From NCBI RefSeq assembly GCF_021462415.1, contig NZ_JAKEDS010000001.1, forward strand, positions 2,018,273 to 2,082,272: a DNA stretch of 64,000 nucleotides. The letters run 5' to 3'. Numbering within the stretch: position 1 is the first letter of the stretch; each line of letters starts with the position of its first letter. The translations under genes and the position numbers were made by a program. The DNA is from Rhodohalobacter sp. 614A. Lineage in GTDB: Bacteria > Bacteroidota > Rhodothermia > Balneolales > Balneolaceae. Positions 40,400 to 49,257 of this stretch are shown here, one piece after another. The notes beneath the pieces are model-generated. The model did not search any database and had not been told where the DNA came from. It saw only the letters and a list, made by a program, of their open reading frames with translations.

Positions 40400-41533
40400 A
40401 TGGGTACTATTTTTACCATCGGAATTTTCTTGTGCTTTTTCCTTCAGTTTCTGCTGTTGAGCAAGAAGAACAAATCCATTCCCGATAAAATCCTTGCCGT
40501 GTGGATGTTTATCTTCGGATTTCATCTGTTCAGTTATTATCTCTACTACATGGGTTACTGGGATCGCTACCCGCACCTGGTGGGCATTCATCTCCCGGTT
40601 CCATTGTTACACGGCCCGATGTTGTACCTCTACGTTTTGTTTTCTCTGCGATCCGATCAACGGTTTACGTGGGAAAATTTCCTCCATTTTTTACCTGCTG
40701 TGGGTTGCTATCTTTATATGATGCCGTACTTTTTTTCGTATTCGGCCGAGCGAAAAGCGCTGCTAAACGCCGGATTAATTGATGATTATTCCACGTTCAT
40801 AATTGTAGCACTCTTTTCATTTTTCATTTCGGGAATTGGTTATTCTGTTGCATCCTATCGTCTTTTAAATCGCTATCGTGACCTGACCGACCAAAATTTT
40901 GCCTACCGAGAATCCATTGATCTAAACTGGTTGAAATTTTTTATTTGGGGAATCGGGTTGATTTTCGTGCTTGCGGCTATCGTTTCAATTCCAACGGAAG
41001 CAATGGGCATCGACTTCGGATTCAACGCCGATCCCATTTTCTATTCAGCAATCATTCTCTTCATATTTTTTCTCGGTTATTCAGGAATCCGCCATCAGTC
41101 TATTTTTTCTGCAGACGTTTCTGAAAACAGCCAAATTGTGGAACCGAAAACCACGGGAGAATATAAACGATCGGGCCTGAAGGAAGAGGATGCACTGGTT
41201 TATCATCAAAGACTGTCGAAGATGATGAAAACTCAAAAACCTTACCTGGAACCAAAACTGACACTCGGAACGCTTGCCGAGGAACTTGATATTTCAGCGA
41301 ATCATCTATCGCAAATCATTAATCAATACGAAGAAAAAAATTTCTACGATTATGTGAATGGTTATCGCGTGGACGAGTTTAAAGAGAGAGTTTTAAAACC
41401 GGAGAATCGTAACTACAATATCTTGTCAGTAGCTTATGATTCCGGGTTTAATTCCAAGTCGTCTTTTAACCAGGTTTTTAAAAAGATCACCGGCCAAACT
41501 CCTTCACAATACCTGGCAAAAGCCAAAGACTGA
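40400..41533 (+). CDS. AraC-type regulator with N-terminal multi-pass membrane domain
   Basis: This 377-residue protein has seven or eight membrane helices in residues 1-245 (for example GTIFTIGIFLCFFLQFLLLS, ILAVWMFIFGFHLFSYYLYYM, FFISGIGYSVASYRLL) and a C-terminal AraC domain at about 275-377 (LGTLAEELDISANHLSQIINQYEEKNFYDYVNGYR, then ILSVAYDSGFNSKSSFNQVFKKITGQTPSQYL). It is a membrane-tethered DNA-binding sensor, a design common in Bacteroidota. The TonB receptor and small membrane ORF follow on the same strand and may be its targets. Confidence 0.92.
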   Translation: MGTIFTIGIFLCFFLQFLLLSKKNKSIPDKILAVWMFIFGFHLFSYYLYYMGYWDRYPHLVGIHLPVPLLHGPMLYLYVLFSLRSDQRFTWENFLHFLPAVGCYLYMMPYFFSYSAERKALLNAGLIDDYSTFIIVALFSFFISGIGYSVASYRLLNRYRDLTDQNFAYRESIDLNWLKFFIWGIGLIFVLAAIVSIPTEAMGIDFGFNADPIFYSAIILFIFFLGYSGIRHQSIFSADVSENSQIVEPKTTGEYKRSGLKEEDALVYHQRLSKMMKTQKPYLEPKLTLGTLAEELDISANHLSQIINQYEEKNFYDYVNGYRVDEFKERVLKPENRNYNILSVAYDSGFNSKSSFNQVFKKITGQTPSQYLAKAKD

Positions 41534-41728
41534 TTTTCGGCATTTCTTTTTGAGCGGCCAAAAAAAGACTTCATTTTTAAAAAGTTATATAGTTAGAAAA
41601 TTCAGTCACTTAAAGTCCTTCTGAAAGTTCATTCCTACCCGTTTGGACCAGTTCATTGTTCACACTTACAGGTTCGGACGATTGATAAACAGCCCCTCCG
41701 CATCTTTCTGGAAATCAATCATCCAGAT

Positions 41729-41854
41729 ATGAAAAGATTCAAAAAAGTTACTGGTAAGATTTTTCAAAACGTGGGTTTTGGAATCCTGATCATAATCAGC
41801 ATTGCAATTATGGTTCTGGTACTCTGGATCAATTTTAAACGGTGGTTGGGATAA
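41729..41854 (+). CDS. Small single-pass membrane protein (41 aa)
   Basis: ATG 41729 gives a 41-residue protein MKRFKKVTGKIFQ followed by the helix NVGFGILIIISIAIMVLVLW and a basic end (INFKRWLG). The frame is open upstream to 41594 with protein-like sequence (VHSYPFGPVHCSHLQVRTID) but no usual start codon, so it might be the 3' end of a decayed longer gene. It precedes the TonB receptor by 35 nt. Function unknown. Confidence 0.45.
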   Translation: MKRFKKVTGKIFQNVGFGILIIISIAIMVLVLWINFKRWLG

Positions 41855-41889
41855 ATGGAAACCCCATAGAATTTTTAAACAACATTATC

Positions 41890-44259
41890 ATGAAACGAGC
41901 AATATTTTTAATCCTTACAATATTCATACAGCTGTTTATCTACATACAACCAGAAGCATTATCACAACCTATTACACAAACCATTAAGGGAACGGTTTTT
42001 GATGTAAAGACAAATGATCCGCTTCCGGGTGCCTCTGTAATGATTCTTGAATCGATTCCGCTGCTTGGCACAATTGCCGATACTGATGGAAATTTTTCCA
42101 TCCAAAATGCAAGATTGGGAAGACAGTCGATTCAGTTTAGTTATATCGGGTACGAGCCCGTGATTATCCCGGAAGTGCTTGTGACTTCAGGCAAAGAAGT
42201 CGTTTTAAATATCGGGCTGGAACCCTCGCTCACAGAACTGGAAGGAATTGTGGTGACGCCTAAAGTCCGAAAAGATCAACCCTTAAATTCTCATGCAAGT
42301 GTTAGCGCGCGGTCATTTTCTGTGGAGGAAACGCGGCGGTATGCAGGTGGTATTGATGATCCTGCACGGCTGGTATCCGCTTTTGCCGGTGTAAGTGTGG
42401 GGAATGTTCAGGAAAATGCAATTATCGTTCGGGGAAATTCGCCCAAAGGTGTATCGTGGCGGTTAGAAGGTGTTGAAATCCCGGCTCCTCATCATTTTGT
42501 AAGTGGAAACGTCGCAGGAGGGGGAATGGTAACCTTGTTCAGCAGCCAAATGCTGGCGAACTCTGATTTTCATACAAGTGCGTTCCCGGCTGAATATGGA
42601 AATGCTTTGGCCGGTGTTTTCGATATGAATCTTCGAAACGGCAATTTTGATAAACGGGAATACACCATCCAGGCAGGAACGATGGGATTGGACTTTTCAT
42701 CTGAAGGTCCGCTTTCTGCAGGTTCGAATGCATCTTATGTGTTTAACTATCGTTATTCGACGCTCGGGCTGCTTGCAGATCTTAAAGCAATCCCGGATGA
42801 ACAGGTGATCAAATACCAGGATCTTTCCTATAAATTTAATATGCCAACCAAACGGGCCGGTACTTTTTCTTTATGGGGGATTGGCGGACTGGACCTGAGT
42901 ACGCAGGAGTTTGAAACGGATTCAACTCAATGGGAAATTGACTGGGACAGAGTGGGGTATGACTGGAATATTGCGATGGGTGCCGCCGGATTGAGCCACA
43001 GGATTTATACCGGCGACCGTGCGTTTGTTCACACCACATTTGCCGTTACCGGATTGAAAAACAAGATGGAAGCGGATCGCCAGGACAATCAACTGGTTCT
43101 GCGCCCGTATCTTATGGCTTACGATTATTCCGGAAAAATAAGCCTGGGGACAGCTTTCAATTATACGTTTGGTTCCCGGCATTCAAATCAGACCGGGGTC
43201 ACCTACAAACGACTTATTTACGATCTGGATATCAACAGTACTACGATTGAAAACAGGCCGGAAACGTACCAGAATATTTCGAATCAACAGGGAGCAAGCG
43301 ATGTATTGGAAGTCTATACTCAATCAACTGTGGATCTTTCCCAAACCGTAACGCTTAATGCAGGCGTCAATACCGGCTATTTTGGATTGAACGAGAAATA
43401 TTCAGTAGATCCGAGAGTTGGATTGAAATGGGACTTCAGCGAAAATCAGGCACTGAGCCTGGGGTATGGAAAGCATAGTCAGATGGAAGATCTCAAGATC
43501 TATTTCGTCACAAAGCAGATCGATGGAAAAACAGAACATCCCAATAAAGACCTGGAATTATCAAAGGCACATCACTTTGTACTGGCGTACGACTGGCAGG
43601 TCAATCAAAACCTCCGTCTCAAGATTGAACCTTACATTCAACTGCTGTACGATATCCCCGGCATTGCCGACAGTTCTTTCTCGATGATTAATTATAAGCA
43701 GGATTGGGCGTTTGACGATGCTCTTGAGAACAATTCCATCGGAAGAAATATTGGGATTGATGTGACCTTTGAACGCTTTCTGAACAACAATTACTATTTC
43801 CTGGTGACCGGTTCATTGATAAGCTCCCGATATAAAGCAGATGATGGAATCTGGCGGGATACACGTTACAACAAAACGTTTGTAGGAAATGTATTGGCCG
43901 GTAAAGAGTTCTTCTTTGGAGAAAATGGCAGGGTTCTCGGTATCAACGGGAGAGTAAATTTTGTAGGCGGAGAACGGGTCAGCCCGATTATGGAAGCAGA
44001 ATCAAGGGAGGAGGAACGCGTGATTTTTGATGAAGACCGGGCATTCAGGAATCAGTTGTCATCCATGCTTTATGCAGATCTGTCCGTAACCTATCGTATC
44101 AACAGGGCTGGACATTCAAGTGTGTGGGCGCTGCAGGTAAAAAATATTCTTGGCCGGGAAATGCCCGAAGGATATAACTACAACTATAAAACAGAAAAAG
44201 TGCAACTGGATAAAAGTGTGATCGTTATACCAAGTTTGAGTTATAAGATTGAATTTTAG
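41890..44259 (+). CDS. TonB-dependent receptor with carboxypeptidase-like N-terminal domain
   Basis: This 789-residue outer-membrane protein starts with a signal peptide (KRAIFLILTIFIQLFIYIQPEALSQ). A carboxypeptidase-regulatory-like domain follows (about 30-115: IKGTVFDVKTNDPLPGASVMIL, IADTDGNFSIQNARLG). The plug domain contains ARLVSAFAGVSVGNVQENAIIVRGNSPKGVSWRLEGVEIP, and about 550 residues of barrel end YKIEF with terminal Phe. ATG 41890 matches the signal peptide; a reading to 41842 adds a hydrophilic stretch. SusC-type partners are absent, so it resembles iron/cofactor or surface-signalling receptors. The AraC gene upstream may regulate it. Confidence 0.93.
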   Translation: MKRAIFLILTIFIQLFIYIQPEALSQPITQTIKGTVFDVKTNDPLPGASVMILESIPLLGTIADTDGNFSIQNARLGRQSIQFSYIGYEPVIIPEVLVTSGKEVVLNIGLEPSLTELEGIVVTPKVRKDQPLNSHASVSARSFSVEETRRYAGGIDDPARLVSAFAGVSVGNVQENAIIVRGNSPKGVSWRLEGVEIPAPHHFVSGNVAGGGMVTLFSSQMLANSDFHTSAFPAEYGNALAGVFDMNLRNGNFDKREYTIQAGTMGLDFSSEGPLSAGSNASYVFNYRYSTLGLLADLKAIPDEQVIKYQDLSYKFNMPTKRAGTFSLWGIGGLDLSTQEFETDSTQWEIDWDRVGYDWNIAMGAAGLSHRIYTGDRAFVHTTFAVTGLKNKMEADRQDNQLVLRPYLMAYDYSGKISLGTAFNYTFGSRHSNQTGVTYKRLIYDLDINSTTIENRPETYQNISNQQGASDVLEVYTQSTVDLSQTVTLNAGVNTGYFGLNEKYSVDPRVGLKWDFSENQALSLGYGKHSQMEDLKIYFVTKQIDGKTEHPNKDLELSKAHHFVLAYDWQVNQNLRLKIEPYIQLLYDIPGIADSSFSMINYKQDWAFDDALENNSIGRNIGIDVTFERFLNNNYYFLVTGSLISSRYKADDGIWRDTRYNKTFVGNVLAGKEFFFGENGRVLGINGRVNFVGGERVSPIMEAESREEERVIFDEDRAFRNQLSSMLYADLSVTYRINRAGHSSVWALQVKNILGREMPEGYNYNYKTEKVQLDKSVIVIPSLSYKIEF

Positions 44260-44261
44260 AA

Positions 44262-44387
44262 ATGACGTACACCATGGAAAATGAATCGACTTTTACAAAT
44301 ATCAGGGTACTTTTTCGAAATCTGGATTTCGCTATCGAGCAGTATGTAAGTTATTTAATTGAGGAGTTGGATAAAGGACAAGCCTGA
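44262..44387 (+). CDS. Small hypothetical protein (41 aa)
   Basis: ATG 44262 (or in-frame ATG 44274) gives a 41-residue acidic helix-rich peptide (NIRVLFRNLDFAIEQYVSYLIEELDKG). It starts 2 nt after the TonB-receptor stop. No family is recognised. It could be a decayed gene end or a chance ORF. Confidence 0.3.
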   Translation: MTYTMENESTFTNIRVLFRNLDFAIEQYVSYLIEELDKGQA

Positions 44388-44394
44388 CGGGTCT

Positions 44395-44457
44395 GAATGA
44401 CGATTGGAATTCCATAATCGTCATTCACCTTGCCCCTATCCTGATGTATAAATCAGG
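44395..44457. terminator. Two successive hairpins after the TonB receptor
   Basis: GAATGACGATT (44395-44405) and AATCGTCATTC (44416-44426) form an 11-bp perfect stem. CCTGAT (44440-44445) and ATCAGG (44452-44457) form a second stem. No T run follows either, so they may stabilise mRNA ends or act as weak terminators between convergent genes. Confidence 0.45.
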
Positions 44458-44488
44458 CTAAGGCTTCGGGTATCTATTCCCGGAAAAA

Positions 44489-44653
44489 CTACCTGATTTT
44501 CAACCTGCTGACGAGAATAAATCCCACGCCGGATAGAATCGAAGCGATATCATACGTCAGCACTCTGGAATCGTCGATGATATTTCCGATGCCGTTGATC
44601 AACAAAAGAATGCCAATAACAAGCAGTGATATTTTGATTGATTTGCTCATCAT
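44489..44653 (-). CDS. Small two-helix membrane protein (54 aa)
   Basis: ATG 44653 (or 44650) gives a 54-residue protein with a helix SIKISLLVIGILLLINGIGNI, a short polar turn (IDDSRVLTYD) and a second helix IASILSGVGFILVS, ending RLKIR. The layout is a hairpin membrane protein. No family name is offered. It lies alone on the minus strand between the TonB receptor and the sulfotransferase. Confidence 0.6.
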   Translation of the reverse strand: MMSKSIKISLLVIGILLLINGIGNIIDDSRVLTYDIASILSGVGFILVSRLKIR

Positions 44654-44818
44654 TCATTTCTGTTAGTAATCGGTTTTCTCTTTTCATTTTAAAACTGAAT
44701 TATGAAAAAATGAGGTATTTAAAGTGTGGGTATGAAAACAAATTCAACATCACGAACCCCGCTCATTTTTTGAATGCGAAATCTAAGACCAAAGAATAAT
44801 TGTACAGTAATTGATTTT

Positions 44819-46051
44819 CTAATGAGATAAATCAAAATGGTCACTATAAAATTGTAACCTTTCCCTGATCATCCCTTCTGATAAACCAAAATCTTCCGCT
44901 GAATATGTATGTTTTCCATGCTTTTCCTTTGCATTATTTTGGACATACTCATTCACTTTTGCCTCAATACATTGATCCCATGCCAAGCCAAAGTGTCTGT
45001 AAATATCCCGGGTAGTTTTGACCGGTTCTTTCACAAATGATTTGAAAAATACATCATATACCCGTCTGGGATTTTTCTCCCGAAAAGCGATGTTTCCTTT
45101 GAGCATCACTTCGTACAGATCGAGGATGGAATGGGCCATTCGTTTGATATCTACCTGTTTTGATACGGCCAGGTGATACGTATACAAAAGACTGCAAACA
45201 CTGCTGACGCATGTTACAGGATCACGGTGAGTCTGAACAATCATAGCATCCGGCAGCGTCTGAACAATCGAATGCAGATGGCCGGTATGAACCGGTGCCT
45301 TCAGTGTAAACCGTTTTGCCGGATCTTTTGATTGAAAAACCTGGAGCAGCCAACTGTATTCCGTATATTTTTGGAGCGTATTTTCCTGGCGGGTGTACCA
45401 GTCGATGTAGCTGTACACCGGCAGAAGCGTTCTGAAAATCAGGCTGTTGAATGTCAGGCCGAACGCAAACATGCACTCCTCGGGCGTCTCGGGACGCGAA
45501 TAGTGAATGGCATCAATTCCCGGTACCATCGGCAGGATAAAACGGTTCGATCGTTTCATCTTTTCTAACCGCGGATCAGGTCGATCTCTTTCTTCGTTGG
45601 GTTCCGGAAAAGGACGCATCAGCAGCCACTGGGGCAATGCACGATGGTTGGGATCCACAGAAAGTAAACGGTGAAGAAAGGTTGTACCGGACCGTGCCAT
45701 TCCGACGATAATGATCGGTGGCCGCAGCGGTTGCTCAAAAATTTCGGGGGATGTTTTTCGCGTTTCTGTCAGATACAAACGCTGAACGAGATAATTGGTC
45801 ACAATCTCATCCGTCATATACCGGCCGAGCGGGTGCAAATTGGCATCGTTTTCGGCTGATTCCAAAAGCTTCAGCAATCCTTCTCTGTAATACGGATCGC
45901 CAAAATCTGAAAGCCCGGTTCGCTTTTTGGCCATTTCGGCCAGGGTTTCCTCATCAAGCCGCAGGGAAGAAATTCCGGCCGCTTGCAATAGTTTTCCAAC
46001 GCTATTTGCCGCCCGATAGGAAAAAGGCAATTGTATATTTCTCTTCTTCAT
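44819..46051 (-). CDS. Sulfotransferase family protein
   Basis: This 410-residue cytoplasmic enzyme has the 5' phosphosulfate loop PPIIIVGMARSGTTFLHRLLSVDPNHRALPQW, where GxxRSGTT binds PAPS, a middle region (RSNRFILPMVPGIDAIHYSRPETPEECMFAFG), and the 3' phosphate-binding segment MIVQTHRDPVTCVSSVCSLL (THRDP). It transfers sulfuryl from PAPS to a lipid, sugar or peptide. The protein resembles the actinobacterial/proteobacterial sulfotransferase_3 group, which is longer than the classic cytosolic ones. It has no sulfation neighbours in the window. Confidence 0.9.
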   Translation of the reverse strand: MKKRNIQLPFSYRAANSVGKLLQAAGISSLRLDEETLAEMAKKRTGLSDFGDPYYREGLLKLLESAENDANLHPLGRYMTDEIVTNYLVQRLYLTETRKTSPEIFEQPLRPPIIIVGMARSGTTFLHRLLSVDPNHRALPQWLLMRPFPEPNEERDRPDPRLEKMKRSNRFILPMVPGIDAIHYSRPETPEECMFAFGLTFNSLIFRTLLPVYSYIDWYTRQENTLQKYTEYSWLLQVFQSKDPAKRFTLKAPVHTGHLHSIVQTLPDAMIVQTHRDPVTCVSSVCSLLYTYHLAVSKQVDIKRMAHSILDLYEVMLKGNIAFREKNPRRVYDVFFKSFVKEPVKTTRDIYRHFGLAWDQCIEAKVNEYVQNNAKEKHGKHTYSAEDFGLSEGMIRERLQFYSDHFDLSH

Positions 46052-46206
46052 TTTCCTGGTTCACTCTTGAATTAATAAACCAACATCGTTTATTACAGAA
46101 TAAACTTTTTAAACTAAAATAGGTATCAGTGATTTTGAAAAATCAGCAAACGCCGGATAAAAAGAAGAGCCTCAGAACTTAGAGAAGTGTATTTACTTTG
46201 GCTTTA

Positions 46207-46635
46207 TCAGGGTTGAGAAACAACACAGGTTCCGTTTTCCATACTTTCCTGTAGCGGGTTCTCAACTTCTTTGCCATTGATTGTATACGTGGTGGTCTGC
46301 TCTCCGCTTTCGTCCAAAGATTGCGAGGTTTGGGTTCCAAATGAGTCCGCTCCGGACAGATCCCGATAATAGCTTGCAACAGATTTTCTGGCTGCTTCGG
46401 AGAAAGTACACGTCATTAAAAACCCGTTCGGCATACTCTCCGTAAGTGTACACTCCGCATCACTGGTTTTTGTGATGTTCCTTTCGAGAGTATCTCCGGT
46501 AAAAGGATGCTCAAATTCCTGGGTAAAGGCGGAACACGTTTCAAGATTATCCGCAAGCTCTATGAGCTTTTCCTGTTGATTTTGTGCGAACAAGGTGGCG
46601 GGTAGAAATAGTAGGAAAAGGAAGGTTATTTTCAT
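46207..46635 (-). CDS. Secreted hypothetical protein
   Basis: This 142-residue protein has a clear signal peptide (KITFLFLLFLPATLFAQ). The mature chain has four Cys (ETCSAFTQ, DAECTLTES, LMTCTFS, GTCVVSQP), probably two disulfides, and no recognised domain. It is a small periplasmic or surface protein of unknown role. Confidence 0.7.
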   Translation of the reverse strand: MKITFLFLLFLPATLFAQNQQEKLIELADNLETCSAFTQEFEHPFTGDTLERNITKTSDAECTLTESMPNGFLMTCTFSEAARKSVASYYRDLSGADSFGTQTSQSLDESGEQTTTYTINGKEVENPLQESMENGTCVVSQP

Positions 46636-46793
46636 TTTAGATTTTTCTTATGGGGTTTTATCACAAATAATGGCTTGGTGTATAATGAGCGCAAGTATTG
46701 GCATTTCTCAGAAGTAATAAAATTAATTTCTTATAAATGAATTTTGATCATACCCTGTCTGTGGCCGATGTAAAACACCTCATTATTTTTACG

Positions 46794-47084
46794 TTATTTT
46801 CTTGCTTCCCAATAGCCCGGTTTTCGTTTTATATGCTTGACAGCAGTAATCGTGATTATATTTTCAGAAATGTCATAAATAATTTCATAGGGAAATCAAT
46901 CAAGTAAAATTCTTCGATCTTGTTCAGTTAATAAAGATCCAGATTGAGGATGCGCCAATGCCTGAGCGATAGCTTCTTCTATTTCATCAAGAAATTCAGC
47001 ACCAAGACCGATAGATTTTTCTTCGTAATATTGAATGGAACTCGTTAACTCTTTTGCTGCTTCAGGATGATATTGAAACTTCAT
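46794..47084 (-). pseudogene. ParE/RelE-family toxin with in-frame stop codon
   Basis: The minus-strand frame reads MKFQYHPEAAKELTSSIQYY, EFLDEIEEAIAQALAHPQSG, EQDRRILLD, then TGA (46898-46896), and continues in frame FPYEIIYDISENIITITAVKHIKRKPGYWEARK to TAA at 46794. Normal ParE toxins read LLDRFPY here, so CGA to TGA is the likely change. The stop removes the final beta strands, including the KRKPGYW active-site end. The toxin would therefore be inactive unless the stop is read through. It overlaps the antitoxin gene by 4 nt. Confidence 0.85.
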
Positions 47085-47314
47085 TTTTTAAGAAGTTCTC
47101 GAGCAGCTTTATGTACCTCTTGTCCAGAAATTGGAGTTACTTTACCCGATTTGATTTCAGCTTTTCTCAGTTTGATTTCATCAAGCCAGGCTTCCTCAAC
47201 ATCTTCATCAATTTGTTGATCAAGGCTGTTAATAAGCTTTTTTGCTAATTCAGCGCGATGTTTTTCGTCTAATTCGAGAGCTGAATGCTGGATTTTTTTA
47301 TAATCTGTAATCAT
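47081..47314 (-). CDS. Antitoxin of the addiction-module (unstable antitoxin) family
   Basis: This 77-residue protein (IQHSALELDEKHRAELAKKLINSLD, then DVEEAWLDEIKLRKAEIKSGKVTPISGQEVHKAARELL) has the TIGR02574-type putative addiction-module profile: an acidic helical N-terminus and a C-terminal part that wraps the ParE toxin. Its stop overlaps the toxin start (ATGA), the classic arrangement. With the toxin broken, the antitoxin is probably still expressed and can repress the operon or protect against a related toxin. Confidence 0.9.
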   Translation of the reverse strand: MITDYKKIQHSALELDEKHRAELAKKLINSLDQQIDEDVEEAWLDEIKLRKAEIKSGKVTPISGQEVHKAARELLKK

Positions 47315-47471
47315 AGCTTTGGGGTTATTTCTTTCTCCAATCTATCGAAAAACGGACAATTCTGACAATTATTTATTCAGTGGAAGAGTGGTAATAACAT
47401 ATGATTAATCTCCTGAATATGGTTGTATAATATTTTAAACCTCTCATCAGAGCAAAAATTCCACGTCTTTA

Positions 47472-48173
47472 TTAATTTCGGCCGGGAAACCGGTTGAGTG
47501 CCTGAAGGGGAGAGGAGATTTGTAAACCGCTGAGTTCCTGGCTGCCGGCAGAATGTACAAACCAGCTTATGATACTTGCGGCAATGAGCTCACCTCCGTC
47601 TTCAAGTATACCCAATGGCATGTTTGTCCAGGGAAAATGGCCGGCTAATAGGTTATGTAATATGTCAACTCCAACTCCAAATGCAGCGAGTAAAATCACT
47701 CCCAAAAGGATATAAAAACCGATGGTTTGTGCAAGCAAATCACTATGGCGGTAGGCCAGCCATCCGGAAACCAGGAAAAAAGTGCCGACAGTTACAGAAA
47801 CGATTAATTCTCCGAAGTCCTGTCCGCGAAGGTCGAATGCCTGCTGCAAGTTGAAAAACTCAGAAATAGAATGTCCAACCGACTCGTGTAGTGTGAGGGA
47901 GTCATCAAGCAGAAAATAAAAGAAAAGTAATGAACCGACAAAATAAAGTACTTTCCGTTTCTCAAATCCGAACCAGCTTAACATGATTGCGATCCACAGA
48001 AACTTGGCATATTGGTATAATTCGGCGTATCCCCGTTCGGCAGCAAGTGCAAATCTGGGGTCACCCGCAAATCCCATAGAAATCCGGATTCCAAAGCCAA
48101 TCAGGATGAGATCAATTGCAATGAGAAGTATCAAAAGCAAAAGTGACCAGGAACGTGAAGGAGAGCTGTACAT
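47472..48173 (-). CDS. Polytopic membrane protein with conserved-looking Asp/His clusters
   Basis: This 233-residue protein has six hydrophobic segments (about 10-32, 55-72, 76-92, 120-142, 150-168, 190-207). Charged residues sit inside the membrane region: FLLDDSLTLHESVGH (Asp90, Asp91, His96, Glu97, His101), GVGVDILHNLLAG (Asp170, His173) and ILEDGGELI (Glu191, Asp192, Glu195). This pattern suggests a metal-dependent membrane hydrolase of the CREST/ceramidase type, but the exact motif order does not match what I know, so it is unassigned. It lies alone on the minus strand. Confidence 0.65.
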   Translation of the reverse strand: MYSSPSRSWSLLLLILLIAIDLILIGFGIRISMGFAGDPRFALAAERGYAELYQYAKFLWIAIMLSWFGFEKRKVLYFVGSLLFFYFLLDDSLTLHESVGHSISEFFNLQQAFDLRGQDFGELIVSVTVGTFFLVSGWLAYRHSDLLAQTIGFYILLGVILLAAFGVGVDILHNLLAGHFPWTNMPLGILEDGGELIAASIISWFVHSAGSQELSGLQISSPLQALNRFPGRN

Positions 48174-48355
48174 AAATTGAAACCTCTAAACGAAGATTTT
48201 TTTTGTACCTGTTCCAAATAGCATCAATATCCCCCGGTCCAATAACTTGTGATTAACCTTACGTAGTAAAAATTTACAGGCGTGTATGATACTCAAATAG
48301 CCGGATTTGCGACGGTTTTTTTGGCTTAATTCGTAATAATTAGAAAAGAATAATA

Positions 48356-48376
48356 TATCGGCGAAGCTTTGCGATA
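48356..48376. promoter_or_regulatory. Near-palindrome upstream of the O-methyltransferase gene
   Basis: TATCGGCGAAGCTTTGCGATA has TATCG/CGATA arms (48356-48360, 48372-48376) around a GC-AAGCTT-GC core. It is about 90 nt before the ATG at 48467 and may be an operator. Confidence 0.35.
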
Positions 48377-48466
48377 AATGATCGAAAACTCACCTACAAT
48401 TTTCCTACAAATTTATATGGTATGTTGTCGCAGAAAAACTGGTATAGAAACGAACGGAGAGGATGT

Positions 48467-49123
48467 ATGAAAACAGTAAATTTTTTCACTCTGACAGGTT
48501 TAATGATTGTGCTGGCACTCAGTCTGATCGGCAATTCCCTTTCGGCACAAGAACTAAACAGCAATCCTGAACTGGACGAACAGGTCCGGAATTTCCTGGA
48601 TGAGAATAAGCGTTCATGGCATGATCTGAATATTCCTTATGTAGACGGACAGATTCTTCATGATATCATCGTGGAAAACGGCTACACGAATGCACTTGAA
48701 ATCGGCACTTCCACCGGGCATTCGGCAATCTGGATTGCCTGGGCACTCAGCAAAACCGGCGGCAAGCTGATCACCATAGAAATTGACGAAGACCGCTACA
48801 ACGAAGCACTGCAAAACTTTGAGGAGGCAGGACTTTCCGAATATATTGATGCACGGCTGGCCAATGCCCACGAGCTGGTCCCGGAACTGGAAGGTCCGTT
48901 CGATTTTGTCTTCTCGGATGCCGACAAAGAGTGGTACACCAATTATTTCAAAGCGGTGGATCCCAAACTGGTGGTGGGCGGCTGTTTTACGGCTCACAAT
49001 ATCGGCAGAAGTCGCGGCGGAACCGCTGAATTTTACGACCACATTTCAAGCCTGTCAAATTATGAAACCACGCTAAACAGTTCCGGAAATGGAGTTTCGA
49101 TTAGTTATAAGAGGGAAGAGTAA
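48467..49123 (+). CDS. Exported O-methyltransferase
   Basis: This 218-residue protein has a signal peptide (KTVNFFTLTGLMIVLALSLIGNSLSAQ). The mature part is a class I SAM methyltransferase of the caffeoyl-CoA/O-methyltransferase type: ALEIGTSTGHSAIWIAWALSKTGGKLITIEIDEDRYNEA, DFVFSDADKEWYTNYFKAVDPKLVVGGCFTAHN. ATG 48467 is chosen because GGAGAGG lies 4 nt before it. Methylation outside the cytoplasm would need SAM there, which is unusual, so the function may differ (binding, or a retained signal anchor). Confidence 0.87.
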   Translation: MKTVNFFTLTGLMIVLALSLIGNSLSAQELNSNPELDEQVRNFLDENKRSWHDLNIPYVDGQILHDIIVENGYTNALEIGTSTGHSAIWIAWALSKTGGKLITIEIDEDRYNEALQNFEEAGLSEYIDARLANAHELVPELEGPFDFVFSDADKEWYTNYFKAVDPKLVVGGCFTAHNIGRSRGGTAEFYDHISSLSNYETTLNSSGNGVSISYKREE

Positions 49124-49257
49124 TCTTTTTGATTGAGTGATTTTCGATCTGCATGACCAAAATCGCTAAATCGAATATGAGAAATCTTCTGAATCGTTAA
49201 ATCAAAGATGAATTAAAAAACGTTGTTTGAAGGCATTGACCTCCCAATCTACTCCTC

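Noticed and set aside
44262-44387. Calling the 41-residue ORF after the TonB receptor a confident gene
   Set aside because: There is no homology signal or ribosome-binding evidence; it is listed with low confidence only.
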